NCBI GenBank assembly: GCA_964634755.1
Contig: CAZWJH010000016.1
Coordinates: forward strand, 1 to 33,435
Direction of reading: 5' to 3'
DNA: 33,435 nucleotides
Source: JALXDT01 sp964634755
GTDB lineage: Bacteria; Acidobacteriota; Aminicenantia; JAMOAD01
The notes beneath the pieces were generated by a model. It was not told the DNA's origin. It was given only the letters and a program-made list of their open reading frames with translations, and ran no database searches. Shown here one piece after another: positions 24,247 to 31,759 of the stretch. Each line of letters opens with the position of its first letter. The stretch's first letter is position 1. The translations under genes were made by a program, and so were the position numbers.

Positions 24247-25746
24247 GTGAAAAAATATATATTAAAAAATTTTAAAAAGATAGTTGTTATTTCATCAATA
24301 TTAATATTTTTGACATCTTTTTTGTTTTTTTTAACTTTAAGTGATTATCAGAGAGATAGGTTGTTACTTGAAAAGTATAAGCTTTCTCATAACTTGGTTT
24401 CTCAAATATTTGATCATGATGATATTGAAAAACTCATAAATCACGAAGAGGGTAGTGAATATATATTGGAAAAATTAAACAGCTCTTTTGATAGTATTGA
24501 AAAAAGTTTTTCTTTGGGAAGGAGAGATGTAATTCTGGCAGAAAAAAAAGGTGGGACCTTTTTCTTAATTTTTGTAAAAGGGATAAATCCTTCTAAAGAA
24601 TTTAAAAAGAGAATTAAAGATGAGTTCAATTTTAGAAAAATCCCGTTTAAAGGGGGGAAAAAATATTTTTTGCTTATAAGATTTACAAAAAAATTTTACC
24701 CCTCTGTTCCAAGGGCTTTTTTATTTTCTTTTGTAATTTTGTTTTTCGTAATAGCAAGTTTTTGGATAGTGTTTAAGGAGAGGGATAAAAAATTTGATGT
24801 TTTTGAGAATATGGAAAAATTATTACCAATTAAAAATTTGGAAGAGAAATTAAAAGGAGAATTGGATTTTTATCGTGCTATAGAAGCATATATGAGAAGA
24901 GTAAACGAATTACTATTATCAATAAGTACTTATATTGAACAGGTTAAATTAGAAAATTATAGGGATAAGATGAAAGAAGGCCATGAATTCTCATTGAAAT
25001 TGTATGAAGATGAGGAAAAAATTCTTGCAGATAGGGATGAAATAACTTCAGAAATTAAGAATATTTTGGATCGAACAGATAGGAATTTGGAAATAGTAGG
25101 TGAATTATCTGAGAAAAGTTTGAAAGATGTTTTAGATAAGGGAATAAAGTTCTTAGAAGAGCTTGATTTGAGTATCCAAAAGATTGATGAAACAGATAAT
25201 GAACTTAGAAACCTGTTAAATAATTCAAGGAATGCAATTAATAATATTGTTGAAATTGCAGAGCAGACTCATCTTATTTCAATTAATGCTGCTATTGAAG
25301 CAAGTGGAGAGGAAGGTAATAAAAGATTTTCTGTTGTTGCCGGTGAAATGAGAAAACTGTCGGTAGAGATAAAAAATGCAACAGTGGTGATTCAAAATTC
25401 TTTTGATATAGTGGAAAAATCTTTTAACAAGGAGAGACTTATTTTAAATAATGCTTTAAAGGAAAGTCAAAATAAATTATCAGAATTGCTCAGTGCAATT
25501 AAGGAATCTTCTGATAAAGATGAATCTTTGTTTAAACAACTAACGCTAGAATTGAGAGAAACAAAGTTTTTGCTGAATAATTTACATTCAAAGGTTGAAG
25601 CCAGGAAGAAGATAGTAAGCGATATTAACTTTTTTGCAAAAACAATTTCTGAAAAAATGGCTAACCTTAATAATTCATATGAAAAGTCTTTTTCTTTGCT
25701 TCAAAGAATTGAAAAAAAAGTAAGTGAGGTTAAGAAAAATGTATAA
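24247..25746 (+). CDS. MCP-like chemoreceptor with extracytoplasmic sensor loop
   Basis: A 499-residue receptor. Membrane segments lie at about 11-31 and 155-178 around a ~125-residue external region of unrecognised fold. There is no clear HAMP; a long coiled coil leads to the signalling tip IAEQTHLISINAAIEASGEEGNKRFSVVAGEMRKLS. This matches the MCP hairpin, but Asn of QTN is His, LLAL is LISI, and the run between IEA and VVA is 10 residues rather than 11. A coiled coil of about 130 residues returns to the C-terminus with no CheB/CheR tether pentapeptide. The start is GTG 24247 with GAGGTG 6 bases upstream. Overlaps the next receptor gene by 8 bases. Confidence 0.83.
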   Translation: MKKYILKNFKKIVVISSILIFLTSFLFFLTLSDYQRDRLLLEKYKLSHNLVSQIFDHDDIEKLINHEEGSEYILEKLNSSFDSIEKSFSLGRRDVILAEKKGGTFFLIFVKGINPSKEFKKRIKDEFNFRKIPFKGGKKYFLLIRFTKKFYPSVPRAFLFSFVILFFVIASFWIVFKERDKKFDVFENMEKLLPIKNLEEKLKGELDFYRAIEAYMRRVNELLLSISTYIEQVKLENYRDKMKEGHEFSLKLYEDEEKILADRDEITSEIKNILDRTDRNLEIVGELSEKSLKDVLDKGIKFLEELDLSIQKIDETDNELRNLLNNSRNAINNIVEIAEQTHLISINAAIEASGEEGNKRFSVVAGEMRKLSVEIKNATVVIQNSFDIVEKSFNKERLILNNALKESQNKLSELLSAIKESSDKDESLFKQLTLELRETKFLLNNLHSKVEARKKIVSDINFFAKTISEKMANLNNSYEKSFSLLQRIEKKVSEVKKNV

Positions 25747-27679
25747 AGGAGAGAAGGTTGTTTTTATTGTTCTGGTTTTTCTCTCTATAGGCCTGATATT
25801 TGGAACAATTTGGTATGATTTTGCAACTTATAATGTGATAAAAGGAGTAAGGATAGAGGAAAATTCTTTAAAGGATATTATAAAGGTAAAGAATCTAATA
25901 GTTGAATTGGAGATAGATTTAAGAAAAATGAACCCGGATTATCCTTGTGATTCTCCTGTGATTGTTGAATTTGTAGATAATATTAAAAAGGAAAGTTTTA
26001 AATATCCTTTATTTTCTCCAGGGCTTTTTGAGAAGATAAAGAAAAAAGTTGAAAAAAAAGAGAAGGTCGGAGTTATATTAAAGGATGTTGCTAAATTCAG
26101 GAGTATTTATAATAGGGAGATTACTAAGAGTTTAAAAAATATTGATTTATCGAAAAAAGAAATCCTGGAGAAAATCAAAAGTACAAAAAGAATAAAACTT
26201 TTACTAACCTTTAGTATATTAGGATTAATCTTATTTATTATTTATGTTTACAGAGTTCGTTTTGTGAAGATATTAAATTTAATTAAAGAGCTTTTTTTCA
26301 AAATTACTAATAAAGATATTAACTATGAAAAGGATATTGAACAAGTAGAAGAAAATATAATAAAAAAAGATAAAGATTTTTACGGTTTATTCGATTTAAT
26401 GATAAAAAATCTTAAGACAGTTAAGAAAATAATAGAATCTCTTCATTTAGCTTCTATTAAACTTTCTTCGGCTTTGACGAGTATTGATAATTCCATGGAG
26501 CAGCAATCGTCTGTTATAAGTGAAGAAGCTTCTTCTATCAATCAGGTAACAGCTTCAATTGAAGAATATAGTATTACTGCAAGTGAAATAGCTGCTTTGG
26601 CAGAAGATATAAAAAAAATTGCGTCCTCTGGTAGAGAAGAGGCTGAAAAAGGTAAAGAAGCTGTCAAGGATTTAATAAATTTTTCTAAAAAGTTTAAGGA
26701 AAATTTTTATGAACTTGCGGAAAAAAATCTGAGTATCATAAAAAAATCAAAGGAGATTGACGGTATTTTAAAGATAATGGAAGAGATAACATCTGAGATT
26801 CATCTTTTAGCACTAAATGCTTCAATAGAGTCTGCAGGTGCAGGAGAATATGGGAAAAGATTTGGGGTTATTGCTCAAGAAATTAAAGATTTGGCTGATA
26901 ATTCAAAAAAATCCATTGAAAAGATAAAAGAGACCATTAAAGATTTTCATAATTCGCTTAACAGTTCTGCCATTGAAATAGAAAAGAGTTCTTATTTGGT
27001 AGATGAGGTTGATAAAAAGATTGGTGATTCGGAAAAACACTTTGATAAATTAATGGCCACTATTGAACAAGTTGATATGTTTTCTATAAATGTTTCAAAT
27101 GCCACTTCTCAACAAAAAATTGCTTCCGAGCAAATAGTTGTCGTTATGAGAGAGATTTCTGAAGTAATCAACATTTCGGCAAATGAAATTACTCGAATTA
27201 AAGCAAACCTTGAAAAAATCATGGAGGTTTCTCTACTGATAAGTTCTATCTTGAATACTTTTAAACTTTCAAAGAAATATAACCTGATTAGGCAAACAAT
27301 GGATGATATTATAGAAATAACAAATGGTTCGGAAGAAGAGATAGATAATAGGTTAAAGGAATTGCTAAAGCTTAACTCTTTTATAGAAGGAGTGTTTATA
27401 GCTGATAGTGAGGGGATTCTTAGACACATAGCCTTTTCAGAGGAGTATGAACATGATGTTGAAAAATATTTGCTCAATGATATTTCAGAAAGGGAGTGGT
27501 TCAAAGCAGCTATAGAAGAAAATAGCTTCACTGTGTCAAAACCTTATACATCTTTGGTTTCCAATGAGTTAACAATTACTTTTACCTCTCCTTTGCAAAA
27601 GGATGGAGAGGTGATAGGGGTTGCTGCATTTGATATTAATTATAAAAAGTGGATAGAAGAGATCTCTCATGAGCTTTAA
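25739..27679 (+). CDS. MCP-like chemoreceptor with C-terminal Cache-like domain
   Basis: A 646-residue receptor with membrane segments at about 7-28 and 155-178, enclosing a ~125-residue charged, mostly helical external region. The MCP signalling domain follows (about 230-520), with its tip at 353-380 (EIHLLALNASIESAGAGE, then FGVIAQEIKDLADNS) of normal length. After the returning coiled coil comes a further globular region (about 545-640): FIEGVFIADSEGILRHIAFS, ISEREWFKAAIEE, SKPYTS and ITFTSPLQKDGEVIGVAAFDI. This reads as a Cache/PDC-type sensor fold, unusual because no membrane segment precedes it, so it should be cytoplasmic. ATG 25739 is preferred, with GAGGT at 25726-25730; a GTG at 25724 is part of that ribosome site. 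Overlaps cheA by 11 bases. Confidence 0.85.
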   Translation: MYKGEKVVFIVLVFLSIGLIFGTIWYDFATYNVIKGVRIEENSLKDIIKVKNLIVELEIDLRKMNPDYPCDSPVIVEFVDNIKKESFKYPLFSPGLFEKIKKKVEKKEKVGVILKDVAKFRSIYNREITKSLKNIDLSKKEILEKIKSTKRIKLLLTFSILGLILFIIYVYRVRFVKILNLIKELFFKITNKDINYEKDIEQVEENIIKKDKDFYGLFDLMIKNLKTVKKIIESLHLASIKLSSALTSIDNSMEQQSSVISEEASSINQVTASIEEYSITASEIAALAEDIKKIASSGREEAEKGKEAVKDLINFSKKFKENFYELAEKNLSIIKKSKEIDGILKIMEEITSEIHLLALNASIESAGAGEYGKRFGVIAQEIKDLADNSKKSIEKIKETIKDFHNSLNSSAIEIEKSSYLVDEVDKKIGDSEKHFDKLMATIEQVDMFSINVSNATSQQKIASEQIVVVMREISEVINISANEITRIKANLEKIMEVSLLISSILNTFKLSKKYNLIRQTMDDIIEITNGSEEEIDNRLKELLKLNSFIEGVFIADSEGILRHIAFSEEYEHDVEKYLLNDISEREWFKAAIEENSFTVSKPYTSLVSNELTITFTSPLQKDGEVIGVAAFDINYKKWIEEISHEL

Positions 27680-29687
27680 TTTGAATTCTTTTAAAAAGAG
27701 ATTTTTGGAAGAAGCAAGAGAGAATTTAAACTTTTTAACAAATGGTGTCGTACTTTTGGAGTCAGAGCCAGAAAATATAGATAGAATAAAAGAATTAATA
27801 AGGGTTGCTCATACTTTGAAGGGTTCCCTAAAAATGATGGGGTATTCTGAAATTTCAAAAATTATTCATGAGATTGAGTATTATTTAACTGATCTTTTTG
27901 ATGAAAGAGTTGAAATTGATGGAGAAAAAATTACCGAGCTTTTACATAAAATAGAAGAAGTAAGAACTCTTCTTTTTGGAGAAAAAAAGACAAAGAAAGG
28001 ACAGGATGTAAAACGAGAGGCAGGTAAAAAGAGAGAAAAAGGTGATAGAAGAAGACAAAATGAATCCAAAAAGCTAAGAAAAAATAAAGTGAGTAAAAAA
28101 GAGAAAAGAGTAGTTGTTGCTAAGGAAAGTTCCTATTCCCCGGTTCTTAACTATGTTAGAGTGAAATTTAATGATATCCTTGAATTTTCAACTATAATGG
28201 AAGATTCTTACTACAATATTTCTGCTTTAGCTAATTTAATTGAAACAGGGGAATACATTGCAGAAGTTAAAGAGGTAATTGAAAGAATTAAAAATAATAT
28301 TAGCTTTTTATTATCAAGCTTAAGAAATTATCAGCTTATTCCTCTTTCGCTTCTTTTTGATGTACTACCCAAAAGTGTTAGGGATCTTTCAATAGAGCTT
28401 GAAAAAGAGGTAGACCTAAAAATAAAAGGTAGGAGCATAAAGGTAGAAAAAAAGATTTTTGATCAGCTTTCTTCTATTTTAATTCACATAATAAGAAATG
28501 CAATTGATCATGGAATAGAATTCCCTGAAGAGAGAATAAAATCCGGGAAAAACAAAAGAGGGAAACTGACTATAGAGGCTTATGCAAGAAGAGGGAAAAT
28601 CTACATTGAAATAAGAGATGATGGAAGGGGAATTAATTGGAAAAAGCTTAGAAAAAAAGCTGAAAAAATAGGTTTAAAAGAAAAGGGCGAGGACCTATCT
28701 CCTGAAGAATTAAAGGACTTATTGTTTTATTCAGGTGTTTCAACAAAAGATGAGATAACAGAAATATCTGGGAGAGGTGTAGGGCTTGATGTTGTGTACA
28801 GCATAGTGAAAAAATTAAGTGGAAATATTGAGCTTAATTCAAAAGAGGGAAAAGGGACCACTATTATTTTATCTTTTCCTCAGATGCTTTCCCTTGTGAA
28901 ATCTCTTATTTTTGAGATAGGAGGAAGAGCTTTTGCGATTCCAGTAAGGAATGTAGAAAAAATATTTAATAAGGAAAAAATTAAGATATTAAATAAAAAC
29001 AATAATGCATACCTGTACTTTTTTGATCAAATAATCCCATTAGTTGATTTAAAAGAAATTTTAAACATAAGTTCAAGTTCGTCTTCTTTTGTTATAATTG
29101 TTGGAGAAGGAGAGAGCAGTTATGGGATCTTAGTAGATAATATTATAAAAATTGAGGATTTAATTCTTGAAAGCAAGATTCCTATTGTTGAGAAGTATTT
29201 TCACATTTTAGGGACATCTTTTTCCGAAAGCGGAGAAATCATTCCTATTCTTGATCCTGTAAATCTTATAAAAGCGATAAACTTAAGAGCAATTTCAATG
29301 GATGAGTTCAATATTAAGAAGATCAGAGTTTTAATAGTGGAAGATTCTGAACTAACGAGAGAGATCATTTATGAAACTCTTTTGAAAATGAACTATGAAG
29401 TAGAACAAGCAGCTAATGGTATTGAAGGGTTGGAGATGATTGAGGTTTTTAATCCGGATATTGTTCTTACAGATATTGATATGCCTAAAATGGGTGGAAT
29501 AGAATTCTTTAAACATTTGAAAACAAGAGGATTTAATAAACCGGTTATTTTCTTATCATCTCATGAAGAGGATGAAACAATACGGTATATTGAAAGTATT
29601 GGAGCTTCAGGATTTTTGAAAAAGAGTGAATTTTCCCCGGAATCAGTTAATAGAATGATAAAAAAGGAATTTTTTAATTCGAATTAA
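27669..29687 (+). CDS. cheA: Hybrid CheA histidine kinase with C-terminal receiver
   Basis: A 672-residue chemosensory kinase. The Hpt domain (1-105) has His48 in AHTLKGSLKMMGY. A very basic linker (about 107-155, Lys/Arg/Glu runs) stands where the P2 CheY-binding domain usually is. A dimerisation segment follows, then the ATPase domain (about 270-410): HIIRNAIDHGIEFPEERI, DDGRGINW, STKDEITEISGRGVGLDVV. A CheW-like P5 domain (about 415-535) and a receiver (about 550-670) with Asp602 in LTDIDMPKMGG end the protein. CheA-REC fusions are typical of Wsp (WspE) and Frz (FrzE) pathways, where the fused receiver competes for or directs phosphate flow. The start at ATG 27669 overlaps the receptor gene. 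Confidence 0.93.
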   Translation: MSFNLNSFKKRFLEEARENLNFLTNGVVLLESEPENIDRIKELIRVAHTLKGSLKMMGYSEISKIIHEIEYYLTDLFDERVEIDGEKITELLHKIEEVRTLLFGEKKTKKGQDVKREAGKKREKGDRRRQNESKKLRKNKVSKKEKRVVVAKESSYSPVLNYVRVKFNDILEFSTIMEDSYYNISALANLIETGEYIAEVKEVIERIKNNISFLLSSLRNYQLIPLSLLFDVLPKSVRDLSIELEKEVDLKIKGRSIKVEKKIFDQLSSILIHIIRNAIDHGIEFPEERIKSGKNKRGKLTIEAYARRGKIYIEIRDDGRGINWKKLRKKAEKIGLKEKGEDLSPEELKDLLFYSGVSTKDEITEISGRGVGLDVVYSIVKKLSGNIELNSKEGKGTTIILSFPQMLSLVKSLIFEIGGRAFAIPVRNVEKIFNKEKIKILNKNNNAYLYFFDQIIPLVDLKEILNISSSSSSFVIIVGEGESSYGILVDNIIKIEDLILESKIPIVEKYFHILGTSFSESGEIIPILDPVNLIKAINLRAISMDEFNIKKIRVLIVEDSELTREIIYETLLKMNYEVEQAANGIEGLEMIEVFNPDIVLTDIDMPKMGGIEFFKHLKTRGFNKPVIFLSSHEEDETIRYIESIGASGFLKKSEFSPESVNRMIKKEFFNSN

Positions 29688-29698
29688 ATAAAAAGAAA

Positions 29699-30304
29699 AT
29701 GAAGAATAATATTAGCAAAGACTCTTATTTTTTAATTGGAATTGTAGCATCAGCAGGAGGACCTTCTACTCTTAAGAGTCTTTTTACCAAAATAAGGAAT
29801 GATATAAAAACCCCTATAATTGTTTCACAACACATGCCTGATGGTTTTAAACAAGGTTTAGTTGATTGGCTAAAGAGTGAAACCGGTAAATCTATAAAAA
29901 CCGCAGAAAACGGGGAATTGATTAAAAAGGGAAGAATTTATTTTCCACCGGATGGTTTTCACATTGAGGTAAAAGGAAAAAGGATTGTGTTGTCAAATTC
30001 CCCTCCTGTCAAGGGAATAAGACCTTCCGGTGATTTGCTTTTAAAAAGTCTTGCCAAGTCTTTCAAAGATAAAGCGATCGGGATTGTTTTAACAGGGATG
30101 GGGAGTGATGGGACAGAAGGAATGAAAAATATTTTTAAAGTAGGAGGAACTACTATTGCTCAAACGCCCCGATCAGCTAAGATGCTCAGTATGCCTGAAA
30201 ATGCTATTAGTTCTGGAAGTGTTAAGTATATCTTTACACTTGATGAAATAGCTGATTTTTTATCAAAATTAGAGGGAGAATATGAAAGTATTAATTGCGG
30301 ATGA
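29699..30304 (+). CDS. cheB: CheB-type receptor methylesterase lacking a receiver
   Basis: A 201-residue catalytic domain only; classical CheB is about 350 residues with an N-terminal receiver. The triad is complete: Ser18 in ASAGGP, His45 in SQHMP and Asp137 in TGMGSDG. IYFPPDGFHI, GIRPSGDLLLKSLAKSF and the tail TIAQTPRSAKMLSMPENAI are typical. It would remove methyl groups from, or deamidate, the two receptors. Without a receiver it cannot be switched on by CheA phosphorylation in the usual way, as in FrzG of Myxococcus. No cheR is in the window. The ribosome site is weak; it follows cheA by 11 bases. Its end overlaps the next gene by 23 bases. Confidence 0.92.
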   Translation: MKNNISKDSYFLIGIVASAGGPSTLKSLFTKIRNDIKTPIIVSQHMPDGFKQGLVDWLKSETGKSIKTAENGELIKKGRIYFPPDGFHIEVKGKRIVLSNSPPVKGIRPSGDLLLKSLAKSFKDKAIGIVLTGMGSDGTEGMKNIFKVGGTTIAQTPRSAKMLSMPENAISSGSVKYIFTLDEIADFLSKLEGEYESINCG

Positions 30305-31715
30305 TTCGCCTTTTATGTTATCTGTTTTATCTGAATTTATGAAGGCTGAGGGTTTTGATGTTGAAACAGCTGAAGATGGCCTAAAAGCTGTACAAAAGGT
30401 GTTTAACTTTGAGCCGGATGTTATTATCCTTGATGTAATGATGCCTTTTATGACAGGGTATCAGGTTGCAAGAATGCTCAAAAGTGACAGGTTAACAAAG
30501 AACATTCCTATTATAATTCTTACATCAAAATCGGATGCGGCTGATGAATTCTGGGGGTATCAAGTTGGGGCTGATTACTATGTTGTAAAAGATGAAAATA
30601 TCGAAAGCCTACTGAAAAAATTAGCTGAAATAATTTCTAAGTTTAAGTTTGTTAAGAGAGAGAAGAAAAGTATTACAAAAAAGGATTATTCAGCACTTGA
30701 TATTGTTGCTAAAGTTAACGAACTTTTGGATAGAAAACTTTATGAATTAACCATATTAAATGAGATAGGAAAACTTGTGGGAACTATAATTAATTTGGAT
30801 TTAATAGTAGAAAAACTTATGGGCTTTCTTTCAAAGATTCTTGAATACTCTGCCATTATTATTATGATAAAAGAAAAGAATAGTATAGAGATAATCGCCA
30901 ATATTTCAAGAGAATTTTCTTTAAAAGATTATGAAAGAGTAAAGAAGAATTTAATAGGAGAATTGACTAAAGAAATGGATAGAGAAATTCTTCTTTCAAA
31001 TGAGAGAATTTACGGAAATGAAAATCTTAAGAAAGAAAATTTTAAATCTTACAATGAAATAAGAACTGAGAAGATAGAAGCAGAGGGAGAGAATGAAGGA
31101 ATTATTGCTTATATTTCTTTGAAAGATAAAAAATTTTCCATTGGAGAAAAAGCTCTTTTATCCACCATTTCAAATTATTCATATTTAATTGTTTACAGTG
31201 CAATTTTATACAAAAGGGTTGAAGAACTTTCTATACGAGACTCGCTTACCGGACTCTTTAACCACGCTCATATTATAAGTACTTTGGACAGAGAATTTAA
31301 AATAGCTGAAAGATATGAAAAGCTAATTTCCATAATTATGGGAGACATTGATAAATTTAAAGAAATAAATGATACCTTTGGCCATCTTTCAGGAGATTTT
31401 GTTCTTGAAAAAATTTCTGCTATTTTATCCGAAAGTATTAGGGATGTTGATTATGTTGGGAGATATGGTGGAGAGGAGTTTTTGCTTATACTACCTGAAA
31501 CAAAAAAGGCAGAGGCGATTAAAGTTGCCGAAAGAATCAGAAAAAAAATTGAAAACACTGAGTTTGATATAGTTTCTCCTCCGATAAAAATAACAATAAG
31601 CTTTGGTGTCGCTTCTAATGAGGATAATGTTGAAACTTCGCATCAATTAATAAAAAAAGCTGATGATTTGCTTTATTTGGCAAAAAAGAATGGTAGAAAT
31701 AGGGTAGAGGGCTAA
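30282..31715 (+). CDS. REC-GAF-GGDEF diguanylate cyclase response regulator
   Basis: A 477-residue output protein. The receiver (1-122) has Asp51 in ILDVMMPFMTG. A GAF-like region (about 150-310) starts with LTILNEIGKLVGTIINLDLIVEKL. The C-terminal GGDEF domain (about 315-477) begins DSLTGLFNHAHI, has GDIDKFKEINDTFGH and an active-site GGEEF (396-400). An inhibitory I-site RxxD (Arg387, Asp390) lies 5 residues upstream. It should make c-di-GMP from two GTP when phosphorylated, with product feedback. It overlaps cheB by 23 bases with GAGGGAGA before the ATG, so it belongs to the chemosensory operon, where it occupies the place of WspR. Final gene of that operon. Confidence 0.93.
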   Translation: MKVLIADDSPFMLSVLSEFMKAEGFDVETAEDGLKAVQKVFNFEPDVIILDVMMPFMTGYQVARMLKSDRLTKNIPIIILTSKSDAADEFWGYQVGADYYVVKDENIESLLKKLAEIISKFKFVKREKKSITKKDYSALDIVAKVNELLDRKLYELTILNEIGKLVGTIINLDLIVEKLMGFLSKILEYSAIIIMIKEKNSIEIIANISREFSLKDYERVKKNLIGELTKEMDREILLSNERIYGNENLKKENFKSYNEIRTEKIEAEGENEGIIAYISLKDKKFSIGEKALLSTISNYSYLIVYSAILYKRVEELSIRDSLTGLFNHAHIISTLDREFKIAERYEKLISIIMGDIDKFKEINDTFGHLSGDFVLEKISAILSESIRDVDYVGRYGGEEFLLILPETKKAEAIKVAERIRKKIENTEFDIVSPPIKITISFGVASNEDNVETSHQLIKKADDLLYLAKKNGRNRVEG

Positions 31716-31725
31716 ATCTCTCCTC

Positions 31726-31754
31726 TTGACATGATTTTTGTTTTAGAATAATCT
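31726..31754 (+). promoter_or_regulatory. Promoter of the SLC13 transporter gene
   Basis: A perfect TTGACA (31726-31731) is followed by an imperfect -10: AATAAT at 31747-31752 (15 bp spacing) or TAATCT at 31749-31754 (17 bp). ATG 31760 lies 5-7 bases further on with no ribosome site, again suggesting a leaderless transcript. Confidence 0.45.
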
Positions 31755-31759
31755 TTTTT

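Noticed and set aside
24247..27679. The two adjacent receptor genes as one split gene.
   Set aside because: Each has its own ribosome site, two membrane segments and a full signalling hairpin; they overlap by 8 bases as separate genes.
31704..31726. Terminator after the diguanylate cyclase (AGAGG pairing with CCTCT).
   Set aside because: The stem is only 5 bp, overlaps the coding end, and is followed by the -35 box rather than a T-run.
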